Below the pieces are notes generated by a model. The model made no database searches. It was not told where the DNA came from and was given only the letters and a program-made list of their open reading frames with translations. This document shows, in pieces, positions 53,231-62,193 of a DNA stretch of 64,000 bases. Origin of the DNA: Bacillus safensis FO-36b (GTDB taxonomy: Bacteria > Bacillota > Bacilli > Bacillales > Bacillaceae); assembly GCF_000691165.1 (NCBI RefSeq), contig NZ_ASJD01000010.1:1-64000 (forward strand), written 5' to 3'. The position numbers and the translations under genes were made by a program. How positions within the stretch are numbered: the stretch's first letter is position 1; every line of letters starts with the position of its first letter.

Positions 53231-54418
53231 ATGAAAAATAAAGCCGTTGTCTATTTACTTGCTTTAGCAGCCTTTTTAATCGGAACAATCGAATATATCA
53301 TTACAGGCATTATCCAAATGGTCGCAGATGATTTACAGGTCACGACGTCAGCTGCTGGTTTATTGGTCACATCATTAGCGCTCTCAGCAGCAATCGGCGC
53401 GCCGATTGTCATTGCACTGACCATCAATATCGACCGCAGAAAAATATTATCATGGATGCTGATCATTTTTACTTTAAGTAATATCATCACAAGTGTCAGC
53501 CATTCGTTTGAAATGGTGCTGATGACTAGGGTTTTACAAGGAATTAGTGGGGGGACGGCCATTGTGGTGGCAATGGCTGTGGCTACTCGCCTTGTCGAAC
53601 GAGAAAAAAGAGGAACAGCGATTGGCATCATTTTAATGGGATTAAGCAGCTCCTTAGTTTTAGGTGTTCCAATCGGGACATTTCTAAGCAGCATGATTGG
53701 ATGGAAAGCATTATTCGCAGCTATTGGATTGATCACGCTCATTCCGCTGATTGTTGTGTATAGGCGCATCCCTTCTATGAAAGAACAAGAACCGGTGACG
53801 CTAGGTATGCAATTATCGATATTAAAAGATAAGAGAATTTTGCTTGCGGTGGCAGTTACACTCTTTTATGTAGGCGGATATTCCACTTTATTTACCTATT
53901 TAACGCCCTTCCTGCAAGAATCAGCAAACCTTAGCATAACAGAAATCAGCGGCATTTTATTACTAGCGGGAATATGCAGCTTTTTGGGCTCCAGTCTTGG
54001 AGGGGTTGCAGCAGATAAAAAAGGCCCAACATTCACGATTTTCTCCGGAATTATTCTACAAATCATCATGCTTATGCTGCTGGCATTTGTGACAGGGAAT
54101 CTCGTGGTCATGGTGGTGGTGATCATGATATGGATGATTGCTACATGGAGCACATCGCCAGCTCAGCAGCTGTATCTCGTCACACTTGTACCCAAATCTC
54201 CTGATATCGCATTAAGTGTCAATACATCATTTATTCAATTCGGATTTGCTTTAGGCTCGGGGTTAGGAGGGCTTGTATTGAGCAGGACATCTATATTGCA
54301 CCTGAGCTGGATTAGTGCTGGAACGGTTCTTCTCGCTTTACTCATGACCATCTTGATGGTGGCGTTTGACAGAATCTCTCAGCAGAAGAGTTTGAAGGTG
54401 ATGGAGCAAGGTAGGTAA
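53231..54418 (+). CDS. MFS multidrug-type exporter (DHA1 family)
   Basis: A 395-residue transporter with 12 TM helices. It opens AVVYLLALAAFLIGTIEYIITGI, the typical DHA1/AraJ-type start with the Glu in TM1, and has RVLQGISGGTAIVVAMAVATRLV in TM4 and the antiporter motif C-like GVPIGTFLSSMIGWKALF in TM5. It starts 33 bases after the MerR regulator, with AAAGGAG, and is expected to be induced by it. Substrate not known. Confidence 0.87.
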   Translation: MKNKAVVYLLALAAFLIGTIEYIITGIIQMVADDLQVTTSAAGLLVTSLALSAAIGAPIVIALTINIDRRKILSWMLIIFTLSNIITSVSHSFEMVLMTRVLQGISGGTAIVVAMAVATRLVEREKRGTAIGIILMGLSSSLVLGVPIGTFLSSMIGWKALFAAIGLITLIPLIVVYRRIPSMKEQEPVTLGMQLSILKDKRILLAVAVTLFYVGGYSTLFTYLTPFLQESANLSITEISGILLLAGICSFLGSSLGGVAADKKGPTFTIFSGIILQIIMLMLLAFVTGNLVVMVVVIMIWMIATWSTSPAQQLYLVTLVPKSPDIALSVNTSFIQFGFALGSGLGGLVLSRTSILHLSWISAGTVLLALLMTILMVAFDRISQQKSLKVMEQGR

Positions 54419-54465
54419 TATAGTTTTACTTTTATCTATTGTGTATAAAAACAGAATATGTTTGA

Positions 54466-54503
54466 TTATAAGAGTCGAGGAGATACATTCCTAGGCTCTT
54501 TTT
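54466..54503 (+). terminator. Imperfect terminator after the MFS exporter
   Basis: AGAGTCGAGGA/TCCTAGGCTCT stem with mismatches and T5. Confidence 0.6.
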
Positions 54504-54829
54504 ACCTTCACTTTGGGACAGCATCAACTTGATGACATTTTGCAAATTACTATGGGATAATAGACAAACTATTCAAAAAATACAAACAAATCTATTGTCC
54601 ATATTTTAGCTCAAGGAAATGGTGATATGAAGAATTGTTTTTGGCATTTAAATGATGTATGTTCCGGCAGCAGTTTTATTAGTCATTATAAATAATTAGT
54701 CAGAGAGGAAGTGCATAATAGATACTTATATTTATAAATAATTTTGTAGCTTAGCTTATTGAATTACCAAGTAGGTTATTGCAATAATATATTTAGTATA
54801 AATAGTTATATAATTTAAAATTGTATATT
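54504..54829. other. AT-rich intergenic stretch
   Basis: No convincing gene. AAGGAAATGGTGAT precedes an ATG at 54627 that opens only 22 codons (MKNCFWHLNDVCSGSSFISH...), weak support. The stretch is very AT-rich and reads like decayed sequence leading into the pseudogene. Confidence 0.5.
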
Positions 54830-55481
54830 TATTATGTTGAATCATTAAGAAATGATTTATTTGAAGGTACAAGTTATTTGTTCTTTGGAGACGCACCTGT
54901 TTTTCAATTAGAAGAGATTCCTATTCCTGAAGTGAAACCCATGCATGTTTTAATTCAGGTAAAGGCTGCAAGTTTAAATCCCTTTGATAAAACAATACGC
55001 CGTGGAGTTTGTGCTAAATTTGCTCTCTGAATTTCCAGCTGTTTTACATGGCGATGTAGCTGGTATTATTACAAAAATCGGAGAAGGAGTTACTGATTTT
55101 GAAGTTGGTGATGAAGTATATAATACGGTTTTGCAAGTTTTGTTAAAGATACGAGTAGTGCTTTAGCAGAATAAATGCAGGGAGATACTAGATTTTAATT
55201 CACGGTGGTGCAGGGAATGTCACTATTCAGTTGGCAAAATGGATTGATGCAAAGGTATATACAATGGTATCTTCACCAGAAAAAGCTCGAATTGTGGAAC
55301 AGTTTGAGCCAATGTTGCATCAATTATAAAGAATTGTGCGTACAAGACTATGTGAAAATGTATACGGATGGTAAAGAATTTATATATTTTCAATTCCGTA
55401 GACCGTAAAAACCTTGAGAATTCGATTGAGATAGCTTCTTTATATGGAACACTTGTGGTTAAGTCAAGACTAAAACCTTAG
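54830..55481 (+). pseudogene. Decayed zinc-type alcohol dehydrogenase / quinone reductase (MDR family)
   Basis: The fragments read in order as one MDR protein in different frames. FQLEEIPIPEVKP and VKAASLNPFDKTIRRGV come first; then SEFPAVLHGDVAGIITKIGE and VTDFEVGDEVYN; GFASFVKDTSSALAE followed by TAA then M (the usual LAEYM); ILIHGGAGNVTIQLAKWIDA and VSSPEKARIVEQF; and finally NSVDRKNLENSIEIASLYGT. At least two frameshifts, one nonsense codon and one or more internal deletions are present (the Rossmann segment is also shortened). The intact family uses NAD(P)H. Confidence 0.8.
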
Positions 55482-55583
55482 TCCATTTCTTTTAAAATCG
55501 TTGAATTTCCTTTGTATTCATAGAGATTTTTATAGATTAAATTGTTCATGTTATACTATTTAAAATGTTCGAGAGGTGATAAT

Positions 55584-56336
55584 GTGGCAAATTATGTTTT
55601 TAGAGATGAAGAAAGAAAAAATGTATTATATGCAAATAACGTAAATAAAGAAGATAAATCTACTAGATTTTATTGTCCTAATCCTATTTGTGAAGCATAC
55701 ATGTTTATTTGCGGCATAGATGGCTCATCATCAGCCTATTTCAGAGCTACTCATAAAGAACACGGCCATATAGAAGGGTGCTCTTTTCGTGTTTCAAATA
55801 ATTTTAATTCAGAAAGGCACGACGAAACTTCTTTTGATTTTGAAAAAGCTATGCAGGCTCTATTGGAACCGACTAAACAAATTAAGAAATCTAAAAAAAC
55901 GAATTTACATAAAGCTGGAACACCGAACAAAACAGTACTAAGAACAATACGTCAAATCTATGACATGTGTAAAGCACATAAATGCTCCGATACATATAAC
56001 GGGTTACAAATTGGGCGCATGCTTTTAGATGATAGAAGTTTATATATGTATCCAAAAGGAATCTTTGGATATAAACTTATTGAAGCGAAAGTATCCGGAT
56101 ACTTTTATGATACCAATAACCAAACTATAACGTTATGTACACCAAGGAAAGATGAAAAATATAAGTTATTGTTGAAATTCAGTGATAAAGAGCTTTTTTT
56201 AAAGATGCGTGAAAAATTATTTAACAATCGTGATAAAATTGTGCTCGTAAGCGGAAATTGGCTACAAAGTGAATTATCCAATACGTTTATTACTAGTATA
56301 AACTCAAAAAGGCAATACCATATAATCATGAAATAA
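55584..56336 (+). CDS. Unrecognised protein with a Cys/His cluster near the N-terminus
   Basis: A 250-residue protein I cannot assign. It starts at GTG 55584 after GAGAGGTGAT (the longer frame to 55542 lacks a site). Cys/His residues in FYCPNPICEAYMFICG and FRATHKEHGHIEGCSF (about 28-65) could bind one zinc. A Lys-rich linker (KQIKKSKKTNLHK, about 98-110) leads to an alpha/beta domain with SDTYNGLQIGRMLLDDRSLY. The Cys pairing and position of the basic linker recall the zinc part of CoiA-like or phage single-strand-DNA proteins, but this is a loose resemblance. It is AT-rich and flanked by a pseudogene and a degenerate stretch. Confidence 0.6.
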   Translation: MANYVFRDEERKNVLYANNVNKEDKSTRFYCPNPICEAYMFICGIDGSSSAYFRATHKEHGHIEGCSFRVSNNFNSERHDETSFDFEKAMQALLEPTKQIKKSKKTNLHKAGTPNKTVLRTIRQIYDMCKAHKCSDTYNGLQIGRMLLDDRSLYMYPKGIFGYKLIEAKVSGYFYDTNNQTITLCTPRKDEKYKLLLKFSDKELFLKMREKLFNNRDKIVLVSGNWLQSELSNTFITSINSKRQYHIIMK

Positions 56337-56363
56337 GGTAAGGGAACGCTCCCTTACCTTTTA
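56332..56363 (+). terminator. Terminator after the Cys/His-rich gene
   Basis: AAGGTAAGGGA/TCCCTTACCTT with loop ACGC and a short T-rich end; it overlaps the stop codon. Confidence 0.85.
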
Positions 56364-56716
56364 CCATTTGTAAACGCACTTATTGGACACAGCGGATTGG
56401 TATTCATGGTATAGAGTGTTCTCTGAATTTTGTTTAGACGAAGTTTGCTTAATATGCTGTTCTCGCTAACTGGCATTTATGATTTTAACTTGACTGAGTG
56501 TTTTGAACGAACGGTCTCGTTCACTCTTCTATGCAACTAAGCAGGCATTTTTTCTGCTTAAATAAAAAGTCTAGAAATAATTGTCTCCTCGATTCTGCAT
56601 TTTTTTATATCTTATTATCTCATCCTCATACTTTTGAATGAAATTGACTCAATAGAATTGACGTAAGAACCATGAATAGGTGAAGATGAAATAAACTGTA
56701 AGATAAAGGGAGACGG
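56364..56716. other. Intergenic stretch without a gene
   Basis: No ORF of note. It contains a perfect 7-bp inverted repeat TGAACGA/TCGTTCA around 56507-56522 and a weak hairpin AAGCAG/CTGCTT near 56540-56562. It looks like debris between the accessory genes. Confidence 0.5.
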
Positions 56717-56719
56717 ATG

Positions 56720-57904
56720 ATGATACATATCATATTTGGGGCGGCAGCTGCCGGTAGTTTAAAACAAGCAGTACGTGAAATGAAGCAAGATCAAATAGAT
56801 GATATCATCGCTTTTGATGATATTTATTCGATTGGACCACTTCTACATTTACACGAACATAAAGGACAAGCGAACCGTATAGAATGGCTGCGTAATGTGA
56901 TGTCAAATGAATTTGGCTATTTTGATGACTTGGTCAACGATCAGCATAAAATGCTTCAACAAATAAAGGAGATAAAAGCAGGCAGTCGTATTCTCATCTG
57001 GACAGGCAGTAATGCCCATGAGCAAATTGGCTTGCGATATGCCGTCTATTTATTAAAAGAAAAAAGGGTTGAATTGTCTGTAATCAATATAACGACAGCA
57101 TTTGATCAGCTGTTCAATACAAATACAAGAAGAATGGATATTCGACATTCCGGAGAAATTGCATCTGGAAAATTTAAAATTTTGTACGAGAGTAAAGAGC
57201 TTATTCACACAGTGACAAAAGAAGAAAGAGAAAGATTACAAAACGAATGGCTTTCATTTGTTAAAGAAAATCATACGCTGCGGATATGGCAAAAAGGACA
57301 AACGATCAGCGTACCAGAAGATGAATTTGATGCTTATTTAGTGAAAATGGCTAAGCGGCTTCATCAGTCCGCGCCAGAAGAGGAGTACATCGTAACTCCA
57401 CGCCTGATAGGGGAAGTCATTGGTCATTTAGATCAGTATATCGGGGATGATTTTATTGAGTATCGACTTAAGATATTAATTGATCAAGGGATTTTTGACA
57501 TGAAAGGAAAACGAACTTCCATGCGTTATTACTCGATTAAACTGACAGAGTTTGGACAGAACTTCAAAAAGTGGGTGTGCTGTCGAGAGTTTGTGGATCA
57601 TCCTTTTGTGAAAATTGAAGGAGATTACGGTAGTGAACCCTTTCATTGCGGGCATTGTCAATGTCATTTAGAAAGAGATGATGTACCAGTAAGCGATACC
57701 CTTTTCTCAAAGATTTGGAATTGGAATATACAGTATGGTCGCTGGTTTGACGAAGAAACCGATGATTTGCTGCCAAATGGCGTAGACATGGAAAGGAAGT
57801 TCAATCAAGAAGGAGAGCGTATCACGAAAGAAGTGAAACGTGAATTATCTCCTGCGTATCAAATTGAATACAGCCCAAGTGAAATGACGAGATATTTTAT
57901 TTAA
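56720..57904 (+). CDS. DUF1835/DUF3658-type protein with a Cys-rich C-terminal extension
   Basis: A 394-residue soluble protein. The first 120 residues fit DUF1835 (MIHIIFGAAAAGSLKQAVRE ... DDIYSIGPLLHLH ... RILIWTGSNAHEQIGLRYAV), and the following part fits DUF3658 (LQNEWLSFVKENHTLRIWQK ... IGEVIGHLDQYIGDDFIEYRLKILIDQGIF). The last 110 residues, with KKWVCCREFVDHPF and FHCGHCQCHLE (C-x2-C-x-C), may form a zinc site and are an addition to the usual DUF pair as I recall it. ATG 56720 is 7 bases after GGGAG. Function unknown. Confidence 0.75.
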   Translation: MIHIIFGAAAAGSLKQAVREMKQDQIDDIIAFDDIYSIGPLLHLHEHKGQANRIEWLRNVMSNEFGYFDDLVNDQHKMLQQIKEIKAGSRILIWTGSNAHEQIGLRYAVYLLKEKRVELSVINITTAFDQLFNTNTRRMDIRHSGEIASGKFKILYESKELIHTVTKEERERLQNEWLSFVKENHTLRIWQKGQTISVPEDEFDAYLVKMAKRLHQSAPEEEYIVTPRLIGEVIGHLDQYIGDDFIEYRLKILIDQGIFDMKGKRTSMRYYSIKLTEFGQNFKKWVCCREFVDHPFVKIEGDYGSEPFHCGHCQCHLERDDVPVSDTLFSKIWNWNIQYGRWFDEETDDLLPNGVDMERKFNQEGERITKEVKRELSPAYQIEYSPSEMTRYFI

Positions 57905-57938
57905 AACAATAGAATTAATTAAGTAAATGTAGGTTTTC

Positions 57939-57998
57939 TAAGAATTAGACATTCGTTGAACTGATGGGAAATGAATGTTTAATTCTTATTTTTTATTT
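57939..57998 (+). terminator. Terminator after the DUF1835 gene
   Basis: AAGAATTAGACATTC/GAATGTTTAATTCTT stem with an 18-base loop and T-run. Confidence 0.75.
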
Positions 57999-58130
57999 AT
58001 GAAAGAATTTAAGATCCGCAGAAAAACGGAATCTGCAATGGAAAGGGAAAATATTGAAACATTTTTTCGGTAAAATCGTAATAAAGATAGAGCGTTCAAC
58101 AGAAACATTTAAAACGGAGAGGAGTATTAC

Positions 58131-58700
58131 ATGGAACAAGCTGCACTGAAAAAAATGAGGACTAAACAAGTAGTTACCTCTAATTTGCTATTTGGCATGA
58201 TGATCTTGATTTTTTTTGTTTTGATTCAAAAAGTTGAGATTCAATTTACATATTTCTTTCTTTGTTTAGGAATCTTCATGCTCCTTCAAGGCATTTACGG
58301 CTTGATCAAAAAAGGATCAACAAAGTCTATCATTCCCATATTTGAGCAGGTAGCCATTTATGAAAAAGAGAAATTGGGAAAAGAGTGGGAGAAAGAACAA
58401 AGAGTGGAAAACATTTGGAAATTGATATTGAGCGGACTAATGTTCTTCCAGTCATTTAGTTTTCAAACGATGCAAGATCCATTTTTTCATATAGAACCTA
58501 AGTTTCTCATTTTCTTATTTGTTATGGCTCTAGCCATTATCAATATAAGCATGCTCTTTCGCTTTAGAAAAATCGACCGATCGACGGAAGCGCATGGATT
58601 AAAAGGCTTTACAAAGGAATCAAACATGATGGCAATGGCTTTAGGATTATTATCAGTGATTGTCATATTCGGATTTATCGTCATCTTTTTTCTTCCATAA
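58131..58700 (+). CDS. Four-helix membrane protein, unrecognised
   Basis: A 189-residue protein with hydrophobic segments at about 17-34, 40-58, 98-112, 124-144 and 167-188. A Lys/Glu-rich cytoplasmic stretch (EKEKLGKEWEKEQRVENIWK) lies between the first and second pair. I do not recognise the family. GGAGAGGAG precedes the ATG. It is followed 24 bases later by another unknown gene on the same strand, so they probably form an operon. Confidence 0.65.
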   Translation: MEQAALKKMRTKQVVTSNLLFGMMILIFFVLIQKVEIQFTYFFLCLGIFMLLQGIYGLIKKGSTKSIIPIFEQVAIYEKEKLGKEWEKEQRVENIWKLILSGLMFFQSFSFQTMQDPFFHIEPKFLIFLFVMALAIINISMLFRFRKIDRSTEAHGLKGFTKESNMMAMALGLLSVIVIFGFIVIFFLP

Positions 58701-58723
58701 AACAGAATGTTGAGGTGAAACAA

Positions 58724-60007
58724 ATGAATGCAAACATTCAACAACTGATCGATCAGACAAAGGCGAAATTTGGTTTAGATCTTTACTATTTAAAAAGACA
58801 CAGTTTTCATCGCTACGTCAATATGTTCAATGAAACGGTTTATACATTGAATATGGAATGGTTTCCCTCTCATGAAGCTGAACTCGAGGACGATGATCTA
58901 AACCCGGACGGCACAGCTGTGATTGACGTGAACTTAAATACAGGCCAGATTGAAACGGTCATTTTTGTCATGGACAAAACCTTCGCGAAGAATGGTGTCA
59001 CATTTAAGAGGCCTTATCCAGCTCATGTCATTCAATGGATCGAACAAGAAACAGGATTGGTCTATGGTGAGCATTTTCACATGCATCAAAAGGAGAAAGG
59101 AGAACTTTTTTTCGAAGAAGCAATAGATGGTGTGAAAGTGACGCCTTCAGGCAGAATCGAAGTGAAATGGGATGAACATGGGCAGCTCATTCACTATATA
59201 CATCGAGGGCCATTTATGGCAAAAAAACGACTAAAAACTGAAGAATATGTGCTTTCCATTGATAGGATCGAGGATTTAGCTCAGCAGCAAGTGCAGCGGT
59301 TTGATTGGCCATTCTTCGAGCAGAATCGAATCCGCCCTATATATGCGTTAGAAGAAATTTATGTCAAGAACGATGGAACAGGAACGATACCGTTTGAAAT
59401 TGGACGTGAAGAAACGCATTGTATACACGTGCATCAGGTCATGGAGTGGAATGAACCGTTAAACAAAGGCTTTGAAAAAAAGGAAATCGATATAAACGAG
59501 GACATTACTGCTGAACAAGCCTTGTCACTGGAGCCTTCACCAGATACCTTCCCAATCTCAAAAGAAGAGCAAGCTGCGTGTATCAAAGCGGTTCGAACCT
59601 TTTTGGCGCAAAAATATTCAAAGGATACAGGGAAGTGGGTGCTAAAAACACTCCACCGTGATCATGGCTACATCCAAGCGATATTAAAAACGAATGAGCA
59701 AGAAGGCTGTGGTTTTATGGATAAGATCAAGGTCTTCATTGATGCCAGCACTTTTGAAGCCATTAATTACATAGATAAAAAAGAGATGTTTCAAGTATGC
59801 GGGATACTCAATCCATCTCAGACAGCTAGTGAAATCACCATATCTCAGAAAGAAGCCTTTGAAACATTGAGAGAACGCCTCGAACTTACACCCATCTACG
59901 TCTATGACGATGTGCAAAAACAATATGTTTTATGCGGAAAGCTCGACTGTCATGAAGGCGTTGATGCAGTGAGCGGTGAAGTGTTCTCTTTGACAGACCT
60001 TTCATAA
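58724..60007 (+). CDS. Large unknown protein, possibly with PepSY/YcdB-like modules
   Basis: A 427-residue acidic soluble protein without a signal peptide. I cannot assign it. The alternation of short beta blocks (GTAVIDVNLNTGQIETVIFV, GLVYGEHFHMHQKEKGELFF, IDGVKVTPSGRIEVKWDEHG and the ending CGKLDCHEGVDAVSGEVFSL) looks like the 'xIDaxTGei' modules of PepSY/YcdB-type proteins. An internal FPISKEEQAACIKAVRTFLA starts a second half similar in layout. ATG 58724 follows TTGAGGTG; GTG 58715 lies within it. In tandem with the membrane protein upstream. Confidence 0.6.
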   Translation: MNANIQQLIDQTKAKFGLDLYYLKRHSFHRYVNMFNETVYTLNMEWFPSHEAELEDDDLNPDGTAVIDVNLNTGQIETVIFVMDKTFAKNGVTFKRPYPAHVIQWIEQETGLVYGEHFHMHQKEKGELFFEEAIDGVKVTPSGRIEVKWDEHGQLIHYIHRGPFMAKKRLKTEEYVLSIDRIEDLAQQQVQRFDWPFFEQNRIRPIYALEEIYVKNDGTGTIPFEIGREETHCIHVHQVMEWNEPLNKGFEKKEIDINEDITAEQALSLEPSPDTFPISKEEQAACIKAVRTFLAQKYSKDTGKWVLKTLHRDHGYIQAILKTNEQEGCGFMDKIKVFIDASTFEAINYIDKKEMFQVCGILNPSQTASEITISQKEAFETLRERLELTPIYVYDDVQKQYVLCGKLDCHEGVDAVSGEVFSLTDLS

Positions 60008-60011
60008 CTTC

Positions 60012-60043
60012 TAAAAGAACAGTGAGCAGCTGTTCTTTTTTGC
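60012..60043 (+). terminator. Terminator after the large unknown gene
   Basis: AAGAACAG/CTGTTCTT with loop TGAGCAG and T6. Confidence 0.88.
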
Positions 60044-60349
60044 CTATTTTCCTCTTTTTAGAATAAAAATGGAATTTTGTAGAAGGAAGTTGTCGTTTCA
60101 TCACGAAAGAAACAGATAAGAATATGATCATAGGTCCATCGGTTGGAATTCGTATTTCATATAGTAAACGTCATACATATTGAAAACCCATTGCAGTAAA
60201 GTTGATCTACAAATCTTTTAGAAGAAAAAATGAAATCATGTCTCTAGTAGTAAGCGAAACTAGGCGGACTAAGATCATAGGATGAGTTGAACATGTTTGT
60301 TTTTAGGTAAGCTTAAAGCCATAAATAGAAGAAAGTGAGGATATCTACC
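60044..60349. other. Intergenic stretch without a gene
   Basis: AT-rich; nothing beyond short, unsupported frames. It ends in the AAGTGAGGA ribosome binding site of the next gene. Confidence 0.5.
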
Positions 60350-60631
60350 TTGAGTACATTGGAAGTGTTTCGTCAGTTTTTGGTTGACCATTATCCTGCG
60401 TTACAAGATGAGCTTTGGCTGAAAGATGTTGATACCCTTCGAATCTCTCCTATTCTTCATCCTTTTCTGAAAAGCAAGCTGCCAGAAGGAATCGAAAAAT
60501 TCACTTGTGTCCTATTCACGCAGCAGACAGATCAAACCGCTGCACCGCTCAAAGTTTACCTTTTATTAGATGAATATGAGCAATCGCTTTACGCCATTGA
60601 TTTGATGAATGAACAAATAGCGCTTCATTAA
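60350..60631 (+). CDS. Small unrecognised protein
   Basis: A 93-residue protein starting at TTG 60350, about 9 bases after GTGAGGA: MSTLEVFRQFLVDHYPALQD ... ISPILHPFLKSKLPEGIEKF, ending QSLYAIDLMNEQIALH. A GTG at 60335 is the alternative start but lies in the ribosome binding site. One compact alpha/beta domain without TM segment. Not recognised. Confidence 0.55.
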   Translation: MSTLEVFRQFLVDHYPALQDELWLKDVDTLRISPILHPFLKSKLPEGIEKFTCVLFTQQTDQTAAPLKVYLLLDEYEQSLYAIDLMNEQIALH

Positions 60632-60637
60632 TACAGA

Positions 60638-60675
60638 AGCAAAAAAGCTGCTTGAGAGCTCCTCAGCAGCTTTTC
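60638..60675. terminator. Bidirectional terminator
   Basis: AAAAGCTGCTTGAG/CTCAGCAGCTTTT with T-run on the plus side, A-run on the left, between convergent genes. Confidence 0.8.
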
Positions 60676-60684
60676 TTGTGAATA

Positions 60685-62193
60685 TTAGTTTGTCATATCA
60701 ACCAATCTTGAGTGCAAGTTGTCCAATTCTTTCTTTGTTGGAAAAGAGCTGATCAGCAGTGTAGACCGTCCTAATTGATTAGGAAGCTCAGTATCGGTCA
60801 CAATCATATCAATCCCAAGTCGATCCATTGTCAGTTCATTTAATGTATTTTCTGGACTTGTGAAAATATGAATGAGAGGAGGCAATCTTAATTTAATTAA
60901 ATCTGCAATCAACAAACTATGATTATAACCTAATGTTGAAATGACAAAAATGTTCAACACGTTTCTCCGATCCATTTCCAAATGAACAAGCCCCCTCCAG
61001 TTAGAAGTAATGATACGAATCAATTCTCGTTCATTTTTCACAAAAGAAGCAAGTATATCGTCTGTTTTTAACTCTTGAATGATATGAGTAATCCTCGAAT
61101 AGAAGTAAGGAAGCTGTTTTTTTACCTCTGATAAATACCTCGATTTCTTTTTGAAAAGGAATCCATCTCTTACGGTAATTTCCCTAGAATACACATAATA
61201 TTGGAGAAGAATCAGTGTCATCACCTTGCGATTAGCTATCTCTTGATGAAAAATCAACTCCAATTGATTGATAAAGGAATGAATAGCTTCGAAGAGGTGT
61301 GGTGTATGCGATTGAAAGAACGTCAATTTTTCTTCGACAGTTTCAATTGATTTATAATGGCCAATAGCTGGTTCAATCAACAGTAAAAAGACAAATTCGT
61401 GACGATCCAACGTAACACCAAAAGTGTCCTTTGTCATTTGGCAAACGTGTTCTTCCAAGTTTTTGATTTGATTATAGATACCTTTAGCTGTAGCTGTTTG
61501 TTTTTCCTTATCCATTGAGTACCTATAATTGCGTCGTATTGAAAAATTTTTCCTCACTCGGTGTATGGAAACGGCGAGCCATAGGCAAAATTTATCTATA
61601 GCCACATCAGGTAGATTGACTTCGAGCACCTGAAATAGTTTTTGTAAAAAATCAACTGCATCTTGCTTTTGAATATCATCGAATGGCCAAAGCCTGCTTC
61701 CATAGACTTCAAACAAAAATTCCACAAAAAATTGACGAATCTCCTTCTCATTTCCATGGAACTGCATACTATCTGGTCGTAACTCAATGTCATACGAGAT
61801 AAGGAGCGAATTGATTTTATGAATGGTGTTATACAATGTTGATCTACTGATATTCAGCGTGTCCATCCATTCATAGAAAGACCTGTTTTGTTCAAAGAAA
61901 ACGCCGTCAATCAATCGAATTTCAATCGTATCTTTTAGAATTTCTTTGATATAGTAGTCGACTCGTATCGTCTGTGTATAACAAATGGATATGCCTTGTC
62001 TTGGCTTTATGTGGATTAACGGCTCTCCATTCTCTGTTTGGAACGACTTCATTTGTTCTAAATCGCTTTGAATGGCACGAACCGAACCGATTTGTTCATT
62101 CGATATCTCTTGTAGGCTCCACCACTTATCTTTTGATACAAGCAGTTTTAAAATGTTTATCCATCTCTTTGATTTATTATCAATAAGCTCCAT
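60685..62193 (-). CDS. Mga-type virulence-style regulator (HTH_Mga/PRD)
   Basis: A 502-residue transcription regulator. Two N-terminal winged helices (about 8-60 and 95-150; LNISRSTLYNTIHKINSLL) are followed by two PRD-like helical regions (about 170-390) and a C-terminal EIIB-like alpha/beta domain (LIADLIKLRLPPLIHIFTSP ... LGIDMIVTDTELPNQLG). This is the Mga/AtxA/AcpA arrangement. I set ATG 62193 after AAGGGAAGGAG (spacing 11); the longer frame crosses the probable promoter. It is divergent from an adhesin gene, and Mga-type regulators control surface proteins in streptococci, so a regulatory link is inferred. Confidence 0.82.
   Translation of the reverse strand: MELIDNKSKRWINILKLLVSKDKWWSLQEISNEQIGSVRAIQSDLEQMKSFQTENGEPLIHIKPRQGISICYTQTIRVDYYIKEILKDTIEIRLIDGVFFEQNRSFYEWMDTLNISRSTLYNTIHKINSLLISYDIELRPDSMQFHGNEKEIRQFFVEFLFEVYGSRLWPFDDIQKQDAVDFLQKLFQVLEVNLPDVAIDKFCLWLAVSIHRVRKNFSIRRNYRYSMDKEKQTATAKGIYNQIKNLEEHVCQMTKDTFGVTLDRHEFVFLLLIEPAIGHYKSIETVEEKLTFFQSHTPHLFEAIHSFINQLELIFHQEIANRKVMTLILLQYYVYSREITVRDGFLFKKKSRYLSEVKKQLPYFYSRITHIIQELKTDDILASFVKNERELIRIITSNWRGLVHLEMDRRNVLNIFVISTLGYNHSLLIADLIKLRLPPLIHIFTSPENTLNELTMDRLGIDMIVTDTELPNQLGRSTLLISSFPTKKELDNLHSRLVDMTN

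Noticed and set aside
56501..56523. Inverted repeat TGAACGA/TCGTTCA as an insertion-sequence end or recombinase site
   Set aside because: There is no transposase or target-site duplication nearby and only one copy; mentioned only as part of the gene-free stretch.
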